A stretch of DNA of 34,373 nt from Hyphomicrobiales bacterium (GTDB lineage Bacteria > Pseudomonadota > Alphaproteobacteria > Rhizobiales > Beijerinckiaceae): the NCBI GenBank assembly GCA_027487245.1, contig JAIYDY010000046.1, positions 1-34,373 on the forward strand, read 5' to 3'. Within the stretch, counting starts at the first letter, position 1. The number at the start of each line of letters is the position of its first letter. The notes below the pieces were generated by a model, which worked only from the letters and a program-made list of their open reading frames with translations, made no database searches and was not told where the DNA came from. Shown one piece after another: positions 1-7,558 of the stretch. Both the position numbers and the translations under genes were made by a program.

Positions 1-274
1 AGGTGGCGTCCGCAGTGGCCCGGCGAAGGCCGACCGGCTCATCCGAGCCCATCGCCAGATACAGCACACGCCCGGACAAGGTGAGAAACAGGGCACCGAA
101 GCACAGCATGATCAGCCCGACGCGTGCTTCGCTCTTGTCCTTGCTCATGCTGAACAGGCTGCGCACGAACCCCGAGACAGGGCGGCGCCGGCTTGGGCTG
201 TCCATGGTCGCGGACTGGTCAGGGGGGGGCGGCATCATGGTCCGGGCCTGGTCCTGTTCGGGTTGAGATAGCAT
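1..274 (-). CDS. ftsI: FtsI (PBP3), septal peptidoglycan transpeptidase, N-terminal fragment
   Basis: FtsI cross-links septal peptidoglycan in the divisome. Only the first 91 codons are present; the gene continues beyond the left edge. The reading frame is open from an ATG at 274 and begins 10 nt after the ftsL stop. The protein starts with a Pro/Arg-rich cytoplasmic tail of about 50 residues, then one hydrophobic segment (about residues 54-74, GLIMLCFGALFLTLSGRVL), as expected for the single N-terminal anchor of class B PBPs. The catalytic SxxK, SxN and KTG motifs would lie outside the window. Identity rests on the membrane-anchored start plus its place after mraZ-rsmH-ftsL; the sequence alone would not prove it. 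A second start at the internal Met-Met (residues 13-14) or at Met24 is possible. Confidence 0.85.
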   Translation of the reverse strand, partial: MLSQPEQDQARTMMPPPPDQSATMDSPSRRRPVSGFVRSLFSMSKDKSEARVGLIMLCFGALFLTLSGRVLYLAMGSDEPVGLRRATADAT

Positions 275-284
275 CTGGCGACCC

Positions 285-728
285 TCACTGTGGCCGCTGC
301 GGCGGGCGGGGCGGCTGTGGGGCAGTCTGCGGCGCGGCGCGCACGGGCTGGGCTGTTGTCGCTGAAGCAGCCGGCCTGCCGATGCTGGCAGTCGGCAGAT
401 CATCGCTCAGACCGAGGGCTTCGAGCTTGCGGCCGATGTCATCCACCTTCGGGGCCTTTGCCGGGATGTCCGAGAAGCGCACAAGCTGGGTGGCCGCCAG
501 TGGCTGGAGCGCCAGGTGACGCTCGCTGAGCATCTGAAGACGATCGGGACGGTTGAGATGCTGCCATTCCGCCTTCAGCACGGCGATGGCCTCGCGCTCC
601 TTCTGGCTGCGCTGCTTGAGCTTGGCCAGTTGCTCGCCATGATAGAGCGTCTCGTACTTGATGGTGTAGGCATAGGTCGCTGACGCGATCAGCCCGCCGA
701 TGGCGACGACGTGAAAGAACTTGATCAT
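285..728 (-). CDS. ftsL: FtsL cell division protein
   Basis: Small bitopic divisome protein that acts with FtsB and FtsQ to activate FtsWI. The 147-residue product has a very short cytoplasmic tip, one N-terminal membrane helix (about residues 5-22), then a charged heptad-like stretch (about 30-65, [19 protein letters not shown]) that fits the FtsL coiled coil. It ends in a long Ala/Pro/Gln-rich tail, longer than in E. coli FtsL and common in alphaproteobacteria. Its ATG overlaps the rsmH stop as ATGA, so the two are translationally coupled. FtsL is poorly conserved, so the call leans on position between rsmH and ftsI together with topology. Confidence 0.88.
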   Translation of the reverse strand: MIKFFHVVAIGGLIASATYAYTIKYETLYHGEQLAKLKQRSQKEREAIAVLKAEWQHLNRPDRLQMLSERHLALQPLAATQLVRFSDIPAKAPKVDDIGRKLEALGLSDDLPTASIGRPAASATTAQPVRAAPQTAPQPPRPPQRPQ

Positions 729-1819
729 CGCCGCCCCCGCCGCCCTGCTGTCTCGTCCGGCGCCGGGCGACCTTGCCGGGGCTTGTGCAGCTTTGCCGTT
801 TCCGGCAATGCGGCCAGCGCGCTGACCCCGCTGTCCAGACCGCGTGCAGGCGCTGCCGTGCGCTCGGCCACACGCAGCTTGGCGGAGCGGGCACGCGGGT
901 TGATGCCGAGTTCGGCATCGCCTGGCGCTATCACGCCGCGATGGACCAGCGTGAACGTGGCCTGATCGGTGTCGACCTGCGGCGTATGGCGCGAAAAGCC
1001 GCCGCCCGCCCGCCCCGAGCGGCGCTGGAGGAACTGCTTGACGATGCGGTCTTCCAGCGAGTGGAAGCTGACCACAGCCAACCGTCCGCCGGGTTTCAGC
1101 ACCTCCTCGGCCCCATGCAGTGCGCGGACGAGTTCGCCGAGTTCGTCATTGACCGCGATGCGCAGGCCCTGGAACGTGCGGGTGGCGGGGTGGATGCCGC
1201 CCGGCTCGGCCCAGACCACGCTCGCCACCACGTCGGCCAGCTTCTTGGTGCTGGTGATCGGGGCCTGCCTGCGGGCTTCGAGGATGGCGCGGGCCACGGC
1301 GCGGGCGCGGCGTTCCTCGCCATAGTGGAAGATGATGTCCGCCAACTCGGCTTCGGAGGCGTCATTGACGAGGTCGGCGGCGCTGGTACCGGAGGCGGCC
1401 ATGCGCATGTCGAGTGGTCCGTCGAAGCGGAAGGAGAAGCCGCGTTCGGCCTGGTCGAGTTGCATCGACGAGACGCCGATGTCGAGCACGACGCCATCCA
1501 GCGGCGCGAGCCCTGCTCTGGTCGCTTCGTCGGCAAGCGTGCCGAACGTGGCCTCGACGAGGGTCAGCCGTCCGCCGGCCCCGGCCACGAGGTCGTAGCC
1601 GCCGGCAATCGCCGTCGGGTCGCGGTCGAGCGCCAGAACTGTGACGTCCGGTGCGGCATCAAGGATGGCGCTGGTGTAGCCGCCGGCACCGAACGTGCCG
1701 TCGAGGATGCGATGGCCGGGCCTGATGGCCAGGGCCTCGATGACCTCTGCCAGAAGCACGGGCGCGTGACGGGCCGGTCCGCCAGCGACAGGTTCAGAAC
1801 CCTTGCCGCGGCCCGTCAT
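725..1819 (-). CDS. rsmH: 16S rRNA (cytosine1402-N4)-methyltransferase RsmH
   Basis: Methylates N4 of C1402 in 16S rRNA with S-adenosylmethionine. The 364-residue product starts [11 protein letters not shown]. It carries HAPVLLAEV near the N terminus, the SAM-binding motif [14 protein letters not shown] (about residues 37-50), the [10 protein letters not shown] loop, and [13 protein letters not shown] toward the C terminus, all hallmarks of the MraW/RsmH family. The open frame extends far upstream, but the ATG at 1819 is favoured: it overlaps the mraZ stop as ATGA and has a GGAAGG ribosome site 9 nt before it. Expected second gene of the dcw operon. The C-terminal tail after about residue 310 is basic and Ala/Pro-rich. 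Confidence 0.97.
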   Translation of the reverse strand: MTGRGKGSEPVAGGPARHAPVLLAEVIEALAIRPGHRILDGTFGAGGYTSAILDAAPDVTVLALDRDPTAIAGGYDLVAGAGGRLTLVEATFGTLADEATRAGLAPLDGVVLDIGVSSMQLDQAERGFSFRFDGPLDMRMAASGTSAADLVNDASEAELADIIFHYGEERRARAVARAILEARRQAPITSTKKLADVVASVVWAEPGGIHPATRTFQGLRIAVNDELGELVRALHGAEEVLKPGGRLAVVSFHSLEDRIVKQFLQRRSGRAGGGFSRHTPQVDTDQATFTLVHRGVIAPGDAELGINPRARSAKLRVAERTAAPARGLDSGVSALAALPETAKLHKPRQGRPAPDETAGRRGRR

Positions 1820-2304
1820 GGCGCGTCGCCTTCCGGCGATGTCCGTGTACGCTGGTTCCATTGCTGGCCGAGGCTGTGCTTGAGTTCCCTCAAGCGCCCG
1901 CGCGCACTCTCCAGGTGAACGCGGAACTGCTCCGGCTGCCAGATCTGGAACTTGCTGCCGAGGCCCACGAAGGTGACCTGATCGGTGATCCCGGCATACG
2001 CTTTCAGGCTTTCGCTGAGTTGCACGCGACCCTCCGGATCCACTTTCAGCACCTCCGAGACACCCAGAAGGGCTGTCGACAGATGATCCCGCTCGTCCGA
2101 ATAGGGCGACATGGTCGACAGCAGGCCGTCGATCTCCGTCAGCAGGGCGTTGCCGCCCGCGTCCAGAGCCGTCATGTCCAGGGCCGGATGCACGTAGAGC
2201 CCGTCGAACCCGTCCCGACCCAGCACCAGACGGAAGGTCGCCGGGATCGACACGCGACCCTTGGCATCCACCCGGTTGGTGAAGTTCGACACAAAACGGT
2301 CCAT
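1816..2304 (-). CDS. mraZ: MraZ, dcw-cluster transcriptional regulator
   Basis: DNA-binding regulator that in E. coli represses its own dcw operon through TGGG direct repeats. The 162-residue product contains two MraZ/SpoVT-AbrB-like half-barrels, seen as [14 protein letters not shown] (about residues 11-24) and [14 protein letters not shown] (about 88-101), each with the conserved D-x-x-G-R turn. The Met of [11 protein letters not shown] is chosen because alphaproteobacterial MraZ proteins begin this way; an upstream in-frame extension of 27 codons has no family similarity. The gene heads the minus-strand dcw block. Candidate MraZ boxes lie at 2528-2561, about 225 bp upstream, so the mRNA may have a long leader. 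Confidence 0.96.
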   Translation of the reverse strand: MDRFVSNFTNRVDAKGRVSIPATFRLVLGRDGFDGLYVHPALDMTALDAGGNALLTEIDGLLSTMSPYSDERDHLSTALLGVSEVLKVDPEGRVQLSESLKAYAGITDQVTFVGLGSKFQIWQPEQFRVHLESARGRLRELKHSLGQQWNQRTRTSPEGDAP

Positions 2305-2501
2305 GGACCCGACGCTCACTGACACCACGCAGGACTGACGAAACACCAACGAAACCCGGCTGAAGCCCGACGCCTGGCCTGGCAAGGGGCATGGTCCCCG
2401 CCACAGGGCCGAATGCCGTCAAGCCGTGCAAACCCGTGCCTACGCGCCCGTCACGCAGGGCCGGTCCGCTGGCCTCCACAGCCCGGAATCCGGCCGCCAG
2501 A

Positions 2502-2520
2502 TGAACCCGACAGGGGTTCA
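2502..2520. repeat. 7-bp inverted repeat in the mraZ leader
   Basis: TGAACCC and GGGTTCA form perfect 7-bp arms around a 5-nt loop (GACAG). The repeat lies just downstream of the candidate mraZ promoter in the direction of mraZ transcription, so it could form an RNA hairpin near the 5' end of the leader or act as an operator. No T-tract follows on either strand, so it is not a typical intrinsic terminator. Confidence 0.5.
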
Positions 2521-2527
2521 AATCAGA

Positions 2528-2567
2528 CGGGATGATTTGGGATATCATGGGCATTTATGGGCGTCAA
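2528..2567 (-). promoter_or_regulatory. Candidate mraZ promoter overlapped by MraZ-type 10-bp repeats
   Basis: On the plus strand CGGG (2528), TGGG (2538), TGGG (2548) and TGGG (2558) recur with an exact 10-bp period. This matches the known MraZ operator layout, TGGGN boxes separated by 5 nt. On the minus strand TTGACG (2567-2562), 17 nt, then TATCCC (2544-2539) form a plausible sigma70-like promoter reading toward mraZ, so two boxes fall in its spacer and one overlaps the -10. The boxes read opposite to mraZ, whereas in E. coli they read with it. The period is seen directly; binding and promoter use are inferred. Confidence 0.65.
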
Positions 2568-2685
2568 CGATGCAAACAGACGAAACCCGACGCAGATCGG
2601 GCGATGGTGCATCACACACCGTTAGGGTTAAGGAAGGGTGAGCGAGGGGTTTCTGACACCGTCGTCCGGCCACGACTTTCAGCCA

Positions 2686-2713
2686 TTGCTCCGGGTCATG
2701 GCAGGCCTATGAT
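2686..2713 (+). promoter_or_regulatory. Weak candidate promoter for the ankyrin gene
   Basis: TTGCTC (2686-2691), a 16-nt spacer and TATGAT (2708-2713). The -10 matches TATAAT at five of six positions; the -35 matches poorly. A start near 2720 would leave a short leader carrying the GAAAGGGG ribosome site. Confidence 0.3.
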
Positions 2714-2737
2714 GCGTGGCACGAAAGGGGTGTGCCC

Positions 2738-3454
2738 ATGGCTGATCTCCCATCTCGGCTGCTGCGCGGCCTTCTGGTCCTGACATGCGCGTTCTGCGGG
2801 ATCGAGGCCCTGCGGCCGCAGGTTGCCACGGCGCAGGTGCCGCCGAGTGCGACCGAGGTCGCCAGCTATTCCGGCCTGCATGCCGACTCGGCCAATGGTG
2901 CCGTCAGCTCGATCAGGCAGATGATCGCCAACGGCTTCGATCCGGATGTGCGCGACGGCAACGGCCGTACGCCGTTCCATGTCGCCGCTTTCCTGAAGCA
3001 GCGCGGCGCGATGGAGGCCCTTGCTGCTGGCAGGGCCGACGTGAATGCACTCGACAACCAGCGCTATGATGCCGTCACCATAGCCGCCGTGGCGGATGAT
3101 CCGGACACCATGAGCGCGGCCATCCGCGCCGGCAACAGCGCCTCGAACATCACCAGCATCTATGACGGCACGGCGCTGATCGCTGCCGCGCATCTGGGGC
3201 ATGACGAGGTGGTGCGCAGGCTCATCGCTGCCGGGGCACCGCTCGACCACGTCAACAATCTGGGCTGGACGGCGCTGATCGAGGCCGTGATCCTTGGCGA
3301 TGGCGGCAAGCGCCACGAGGCCTGCGTGGCGGCGCTTCTGGCGGCAGGAGCAAACCCGAAGCTGGCTGACCGGAACGGCCTGACACCCCTCGAACTGGCA
3401 CGCCGGCGCGGCTACGCCGGGATGGCGCGGATGATCGAGGCCGCCGGCGGCTGA
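2738..3454 (+). CDS. Exported ankyrin-repeat protein
   Basis: Product of 238 residues with a signal peptide (basic start, hydrophobic core LLRGLLVLTCAFCGIEAL, likely cleavage after ATA near residue 33), then about five ankyrin-type repeats. Clear repeat signatures are NGRTPFHVAAF, YDGTALIAAAHLGHDEVVRRLIAAGA, LGWTALIEAV and NGLTPLELARRRGY. Ankyrin repeats bind proteins; the partner is unknown, and a periplasmic location is inferred from the leader. The ATG at 2738 is preferred over the in-frame GTG at 2732 because GAAAGGGG (2723-2730) lies 7 nt before it. It is divergent from mraZ and convergent with the next gene, only 23 nt away. Function not assignable beyond a periplasmic scaffold or inhibitor. 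Confidence 0.85.
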   Translation: MADLPSRLLRGLLVLTCAFCGIEALRPQVATAQVPPSATEVASYSGLHADSANGAVSSIRQMIANGFDPDVRDGNGRTPFHVAAFLKQRGAMEALAAGRADVNALDNQRYDAVTIAAVADDPDTMSAAIRAGNSASNITSIYDGTALIAAAHLGHDEVVRRLIAAGAPLDHVNNLGWTALIEAVILGDGGKRHEACVAALLAAGANPKLADRNGLTPLELARRRGYAGMARMIEAAGG

Positions 3455-3477
3455 TGCCGCCATGGTTCAAGCCATGT

Positions 3478-3981
3478 TTATGCTGTGTCCGGACTGCCTG
3501 CGACAAAGCCCTGGCGCTTCAGGCGCACCAGCACAAGATCGAGCGCCGACAGAAAGGCCGAGCGGTCGCGCGGCGAGAACGGGGCAGGGCCGCCTGTGAC
3601 AGCGCCTGCCGAACGCAGATCGTCCATCAGGTTGCGCGTGGCCAGTGCCATGCCGATGGACTGCGCTGTGAAAGGCTTGCCGTGCGGCGCGACCACGTCG
3701 GCGCCCGCCTTGATGCAGCGCGCTGCCAGCGGCACATCGGCGGTGATCACCACCACGCCGGGGCGCGCCCGCTCGGCGATCCAGTCATCGGCAACATCAG
3801 GGCCCTGTGCCACGACCACCCTTTCGATCAGAGGCTCGCGCGGCACCATCATCGGGCTGTTGGCAACCACCGTCGTGCGAATGCCAAAGCGGGCGGCGAC
3901 CCGGTAGACCTCGTTCTTGACCGGGCAGGCGTCAGCATCAATCAGGATGGCCATGGTCGGCGCGGCGTTGGTGCCCATCAT
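3478..3981 (-). CDS. UPF0178 (YaiI/YqxD, DUF188) family protein
   Basis: Conserved protein of 167 residues whose biochemical role is not established; the fold is PIN-like by family knowledge. The signature [18 protein letters not shown] sits near the start, followed by VVANSPM, a [13 protein letters not shown] block and [13 protein letters not shown], all typical of YaiI. GAGG lies 4-7 nt before the paired ATG codons at 3981 and 3978. A third ATG at 3954 matches the length of many homologues but has no ribosome site. Convergent with the ankyrin gene; a short inverted repeat (CATGG/CCATG) in the gap is a weak candidate for a shared terminator. Confidence 0.9.
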   Translation of the reverse strand: MMGTNAAPTMAILIDADACPVKNEVYRVAARFGIRTTVVANSPMMVPREPLIERVVVAQGPDVADDWIAERARPGVVVITADVPLAARCIKAGADVVAPHGKPFTAQSIGMALATRNLMDDLRSAGAVTGGPAPFSPRDRSAFLSALDLVLVRLKRQGFVAGSPDTA

Positions 3982-4185
3982 TCTGCCTCGAAGCCGAGCG
4001 GTTTGACCGCAAATGCCGCGGGTTGCCGACCGGCCTGGCCTTCACCGGGTCGCGCTCTGCGGAGATCGCCTTGAGGCGGCCGGTCCGGCCTGCCATGCTC
4101 TGTCATCATGATCATCATGTCGCAAGCATCGTCTTGTTATCCGGCTCTGCTCAGGTCTGCAAAGCAGCATCCTGGCGGCATGGAA

Positions 4186-4597
4186 GGTGCCAGCCGGCCT
4201 GTAAGCCGGGTTCTGGATGGCCAGGGTTGCCCCTGACGTGACGGCCATTCCTCTGGGATGCCTGTTGCCAGGCACCTCGAGCAACCAACCCGGATGACTG
4301 GGCCGGAACAGGCCTGCCGCCCTTGCGGGCAACGCGTCATCCCTATTCGGTCTTGCTCCCGATGGGGCTTGCCATGCCGTCCCTGTTGCCAGGTCCGCGG
4401 TGCGCTCTTACCGCACCTTTTCACCCTTACCTGGCCGCCGGATCCGGAGATCGTGGGCCGGGCGGTTCGATCTCTGTGGCGCTGTCCCTGGGGTCGCCCC
4501 CGCCGGATGTTATCCGGCATCGCTGTTCCGTGGAGCCCGGACTTTCCTCGAGGCGCATGTTGCCATGTGCCCCGCGGCCGTCCGGCCGACTGGCCCG
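4186..4597 (-). ncRNA. rnpB: RNase P RNA (type A)
   Basis: Catalytic RNA that trims tRNA 5' leaders. The minus strand contains the nearly universal GAGGAAAGTCCGGGCTCC block (P4 5' strand region, about 4534-4551) and, near the 3' end, the conserved ending CAGAACCCGGCTTACAGGC (about 4197-4215). The ends were set by helix P1: GCCAGTCGG (4594-4586) pairs with CCGGCTGGC (4197-4189), nine pairs with one G-U. The length of about 410 nt is normal for alphaproteobacteria. A separate promoter lies immediately upstream. Exact ends may be off by a few nucleotides. No clear T-tract terminator is visible downstream. Confidence 0.95.
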
Positions 4598-4600
4598 GTC

Positions 4601-4629
4601 CGTGTGCGCGCCAGGGCACGGCCTGTCAA
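4601..4629 (-). promoter_or_regulatory. Candidate rnpB promoter
   Basis: A consensus TTGACA (4629-4624), then 17 nt, then CACACG (4606-4601) as a degenerate -10. Transcription would start about 4594-4597, exactly where helix P1 of the RNase P RNA begins. That positional agreement is the main support, since the -10 itself is weak. Confidence 0.6.
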
Positions 4630-4666
4630 GCGCCTGCGCCGGGCTGCCCCGGCTGGTCTGTGGCGC

Positions 4667-5140
4667 TCAGCTTGCCCGGGCCATCAGCATCTTGGCGCGG
4701 CCGCAATAGGCGCGGTTGGCGCTGCTGGCGCGCGTGGCGCGGTGCCCGCTCTGGTAGCGCATGATGGTGCCGCAGGTGTCGCCGCCGGCGAGGCGATAGG
4801 CCTGGGCAAGATACTTCATGCCGAAGGCCAGGTTGGTGTCGGCATCGAGCAGGCCTGCCGCGCCGCCCTGATAGCCAAGGCTGCGGGCCGTGCCGAGCCG
4901 GATCTGCATCAGGCCGAAATTGCCCTTGTTCGCGGCGATGGGCCTGAAATTGCTTTCCAGGCGGACCACGGCGCGGGCGAGTGGCACAGGCACGCCATGA
5001 GCCTGAGCATGCCGGGCGATCTTCTGGTCGATGGTGCTGTTCTGCGAGATATTCTGGGGACTGTTTGCAGTCGCGACGGTAATCCATCCAATCGTGCTGA
5101 CCAGAATGCCGAGATACAGGGCAGATGTGTTGAGCTTCAT
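4667..5140 (-). CDS. Small exported lytic transglycosylase (SLT domain)
   Basis: Cleaves the MurNAc-GlcNAc bond of peptidoglycan in the periplasm. The 157-residue product has a signal peptide (about residues 1-25, ending TVATA) and a compact SLT fold. The catalytic Glu is in RLESNFRP (Glu62), followed by NFGLMQI (74-80) and MRYQSGH (127-133), which stands where many family members have a YNAG-type motif. Two cysteines (123 and 146) could form a disulfide. It is shorter than classic Slt/MltC proteins and resembles specialised transglycosylases linked to secretion systems or flagella, but no such genes adjoin it. Start: ATG 5140 has AGG 9 nt upstream; ATG 5146 and GTG 5167 are alternatives. Confidence 0.88.
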   Translation of the reverse strand: MKLNTSALYLGILVSTIGWITVATANSPQNISQNSTIDQKIARHAQAHGVPVPLARAVVRLESNFRPIAANKGNFGLMQIRLGTARSLGYQGGAAGLLDADTNLAFGMKYLAQAYRLAGGDTCGTIMRYQSGHRATRASSANRAYCGRAKMLMARAS

Positions 5141-5167
5141 GGTCATGGACCTGTCGTTCTTGCGCAC

Positions 5168-5444
5168 TTTGTGCTGATTCAGATTTGATGGGTCGTCATG
5201 TCACAGTTCATGATGTCCTTAAGAAGGCAGGTTTGCGTTCGTCAATCTCCCGAATCAACTTGATGTTGCCTTGTGCTTCACGAGCGCTGGCTTTTTGCGA
5301 CGGGAGGTTGTTAAATGTGTCTGGGGTTGCGGTTCGCACCGGCCATGGAGCCAGGCGCCGTGAAACAGCCCTGATTGATTGTTCAAAGTTCGGGTTCGGC
5401 GGTCAGATGCCGCACGACTCATCAGACAACCGGGAGCAGCACAG
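5168..5444. other. Divergent intergenic region, AT-richer than its surroundings
   Basis: Separates the minus-strand transglycosylase from the plus-strand lipoprotein, so it must hold both promoters. I see no convincing -35/-10 pair, no strong hairpin and no RNA gene. A plus-strand open frame (5185-5448) lacks a ribosome site and protein-like composition and is not called. Confidence 0.5.
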
Positions 5445-5717
5445 ATGAAGACAATTCTCGCACTGGCCGTCGTTGGCCTCACCCTCGGAGCCTGCAATTC
5501 GCCCGGCGAGCGCGCTGTCGGCGGTGCCCTGATCGGCGGCGGTGCCGGTGCGCTTCTGGGCGGTGCTGTGGCCGGCTCGCGCGGCGTTCTTGCCGGTGCA
5601 GCCATCGGCGCTGCCGGCGGCGCCATCGTCGGCGCTGCCACCACGCCGACCGGCCCGAGCCGCCGTTGCCCGCGCGGCACTTACCTCGCCTCCGACGGCT
5701 ATTGCTACCGCTACTGA
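5445..5717 (+). CDS. Small glycine-zipper lipoprotein
   Basis: A 90-residue lipoprotein. MKTILALAVVGLTLGAC ends in a lipobox (LGAC, Cys17); Asn at position +2 suggests outer-membrane sorting. The body is a glycine-zipper segment (about residues 25-66, repeated GGALIGGGAGALLGG-type pattern) that can insert in or line a membrane. A short tail with two cysteines (CPRGTYLASDGYCYRY) follows and could form a disulfide. ATG 5445 is chosen because it starts the lipoprotein leader and has GGGAG about 9 nt upstream; the frame opens at 5379 without a leader. Common in Hyphomicrobiales; specific function unknown. Confidence 0.85.
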   Translation: MKTILALAVVGLTLGACNSPGERAVGGALIGGGAGALLGGAVAGSRGVLAGAAIGAAGGAIVGAATTPTGPSRRCPRGTYLASDGYCYRY

Positions 5718-5815
5718 GCATTGGCGGACGAACGGGCTGACGCTGCCTCCGCATGCGGGCGCAGCGTTGGCCTGAAGCCGCCCCGGCCCGATCATCAGCG
5801 ATGAGGACGGTTCCC

Positions 5816-6577
5816 ATGTGGAACTCCATGTGGGGCAAACTGGGCGGCGCCGGCGTTGGTCTTGCCATTGGCGGACCGATCGGGGCGCTGATCGGGCTGA
5901 TCGCCGGGCATCTTCTGGTCGACCGGTCCGGAGCGCTGCTTGGCGCACCGGACCGGTCTGTCGTGTTTTCGACAGGCATGGTGGCTTTGTCCGCCAAGAT
6001 GGCCCGCTCCGACGGCGTGGTCACCCGCGACGAGGTGCTCGCCTTCCGCCGCATCATTGATGCCCCGGAGGCCGACATGGCTCGGATCGAAGCCCTGTTC
6101 GAACTGGCGAAATCGACCACAGCCGGCTTCGAGGCCTATGCAAAGCAACTGGCCGAGCTTTTTGCCGATGAGCCTGCGCTGCTGGAGGATGTGCTCGACG
6201 GCCTGTTCCATGTGGCCGCGGCAGACGGCATCCTGCATGAAGCCGAACACGACTACCTGTGCGCGGTTTCGGCGATCTTCGGTTTCGATCAGGCCCGCTA
6301 TGATCAGATCGAGGCGCGGCATGTGCACCGGGCCGATGATCCCTACCGCATCCTCGGCGTGAACCGGAGCATGTCGCTCGCCGAGATCAGGAGCCGTTTC
6401 GTGCGGCTTGTCGCCGAGCATCATCCTGACCGGGCGATCGCGCGCGGACTCCCGCCCGACGCCATCTCGATTGCCACCGACCGGATGGCGCGGCTCAACG
6501 CCGCCTGGGACCGGATTTCCGATGAGCGTCGCGACGAGTCTTCGGCAGCGCTGGCCAAGGCCTCCGGAGAGGCCTGA
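5816..6577 (+). CDS. TerB/J-domain co-chaperone-like protein (DjlA type)
   Basis: Likely membrane-anchored DnaK co-chaperone of 253 residues. Order: N-terminal glycine-zipper membrane segment (about residues 9-34, GGAGVGLAIGGPIGALIGLIAG), a TerB-like helical domain (about 50-160, with KMARSDGVVTRDE and HVAAADGILHEAE, the two acidic TerB motifs), and a C-terminal J domain (about 174-245) with an intact HPD (203-205) in EHHPDR. This order is that of DjlA. Start: ATG 5816 has GAGGA 8 nt before it; ATG 5801 has nothing comparable. It lies between the lipoprotein and the amidase on the same strand. DjlA proteins stimulate DnaK ATPase in envelope stress signalling; the role here is inferred. Confidence 0.88.
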   Translation: MWNSMWGKLGGAGVGLAIGGPIGALIGLIAGHLLVDRSGALLGAPDRSVVFSTGMVALSAKMARSDGVVTRDEVLAFRRIIDAPEADMARIEALFELAKSTTAGFEAYAKQLAELFADEPALLEDVLDGLFHVAAADGILHEAEHDYLCAVSAIFGFDQARYDQIEARHVHRADDPYRILGVNRSMSLAEIRSRFVRLVAEHHPDRAIARGLPPDAISIATDRMARLNAAWDRISDERRDESSAALAKASGEA

Positions 6578-6644
6578 AGGCTTACCCCTTGCATCACGCT
6601 TCCCCCGCCCGCCTTCCGTGCCACGCCGCTTCGAGCGACTGACG

Positions 6645-7439
6645 ATGACCGATCCCCTCACGCCCGACAGCCCCGTGGCCGCCAAGATCTTCGCGTCGCC
6701 CAACCATGGCCCGCGCAAGGCCCCTGACGGCAGCGAGGGACGGCGGCCGGACATGCTCATCATGCACTACACCGGCATGCCCGAGGCCGGGCAGGCGCTG
6801 CAATGGCTGTGCAACCCGGTGTCGAACGTGTCGTGCCATTACTTCGTGTTCGAGAATGGCCATGTGCTGCAACTGGTGCCGGAAGGACGCAGGGCCTGGC
6901 ATGCCGGAGTTTCCACCTGGCATGGCGAGACCGACATCAATTCGGCCTCGATCGGCATCGAGATCGCCAACCCCGGCCATCCGGGCGGCATGCCGGCCTA
7001 TCCAGATGAGCAGATTGCGGCCGTGCTGGCGCTGTGCCGCGATATCTGCGGGCGCTGGAGCATCCCGCCGGAACGTGTGCTGGCCCATTCGGATGTGGCG
7101 CCGGGCCGCAAGATCGATCCGGGCGAGGTGTTTCCATGGCGGCATCTGGCCGAGAGCGGGGTCGGGCTGTGGATCGAGCCTGCGCCGATCCGTGACGGGC
7201 GCTTCTTCAGCCGCGGCGAAAGCGGCCCGCCAGTCGAGGCGCTGCAGGCGATGTTCGCCATGATGGGATATGGCGTGCAGGTCAGCGGCGTGTTCTGCGA
7301 GCGCACCGAAGCCGTGGTCGCGGCCTTCCAGCGGCACTGGCGGCCGGCGCGAGTGGACGGCGTGGCCGATGCCTCGACCATCACGACGCTGCGCGACCTG
7401 ATCGCCCAGATCGCGACGGACAGCCCCGCCATTGGCTGA
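6645..7439 (+). CDS. AmiD-like N-acetylmuramoyl-L-alanine amidase
   Basis: Zinc amidase that cuts between MurNAc and the stem peptide, on murein or anhydro-muropeptides. The 264-residue protein has an Amidase_2 domain (about residues 15-170) with zinc ligands His41 (MHYTG), His148 (AHSD) and Asp158 (KIDPG) and the likely catalytic Glu106 (GIEIAN). A peptidoglycan-binding module follows (about 185-255, PVEALQAMFAMMGYGV and VVAAFQRHW). This domain pair matches AmiD rather than AmpD. No signal peptide is visible, so it may be cytosolic and serve wall recycling; the C-terminal binding module argues for contact with polymer. ATG 6645 starts the conserved part; the ribosome site is weak and GTG 6618 is an alternative. 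Confidence 0.9.
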   Translation: MTDPLTPDSPVAAKIFASPNHGPRKAPDGSEGRRPDMLIMHYTGMPEAGQALQWLCNPVSNVSCHYFVFENGHVLQLVPEGRRAWHAGVSTWHGETDINSASIGIEIANPGHPGGMPAYPDEQIAAVLALCRDICGRWSIPPERVLAHSDVAPGRKIDPGEVFPWRHLAESGVGLWIEPAPIRDGRFFSRGESGPPVEALQAMFAMMGYGVQVSGVFCERTEAVVAAFQRHWRPARVDGVADASTITTLRDLIAQIATDSPAIG

Positions 7440-7456
7440 AGCGCCGGCGTTGATCC

Positions 7457-7486
7457 GCCGAACATTGCCAAACTGTCATGTTCGGC
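7457..7486. repeat. Perfect 9-bp inverted repeat upstream of the MacAB-type operon
   Basis: GCCGAACAT (7457-7465) and ATGTTCGGC (7478-7486) are perfect complements around a 12-nt loop. The repeat sits in the 119-nt gap between the amidase and the export operon. It could be a repressor operator (half-sites 21 bp apart, two helical turns) or a terminator stem for the amidase mRNA, but no T-tract follows. Confidence 0.6.
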
Positions 7487-7558
7487 AGCCTTCCGCCGGC
7501 CCTGAACGATGATATGATCACGGAACAAGGGGATGGTGCCTGTGCAATCGTGGTTCAG

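Noticed and set aside
773..1918. 381-residue plus-strand open frame opposite rsmH
   Set aside because: No recognisable motifs and it overlaps a conserved gene along its length.
1820..2554. Upstream extension of the rsmH reading frame (a 609-residue open frame reaching 2554)
   Set aside because: It overlaps all of mraZ in another frame; the part above 1819 has no family similarity, while ATG 1819 has a ribosome site and ATGA coupling.
3455..3477. CATGG/CCATG stem as a bidirectional terminator between convergent genes
   Set aside because: Only five or six pairs with no T-run; too weak to call as a feature.
4198..4585. Several plus- and minus-strand open frames over the rnpB region
   Set aside because: The conserved RNase P RNA cores and P1 pairing explain this sequence; no frame has a ribosome site or protein-like content.
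5185..5448. 87-residue plus-strand open frame before the lipoprotein
   Set aside because: It has no ribosome site, overlaps the lipoprotein start and has no hydrophobic or domain pattern.
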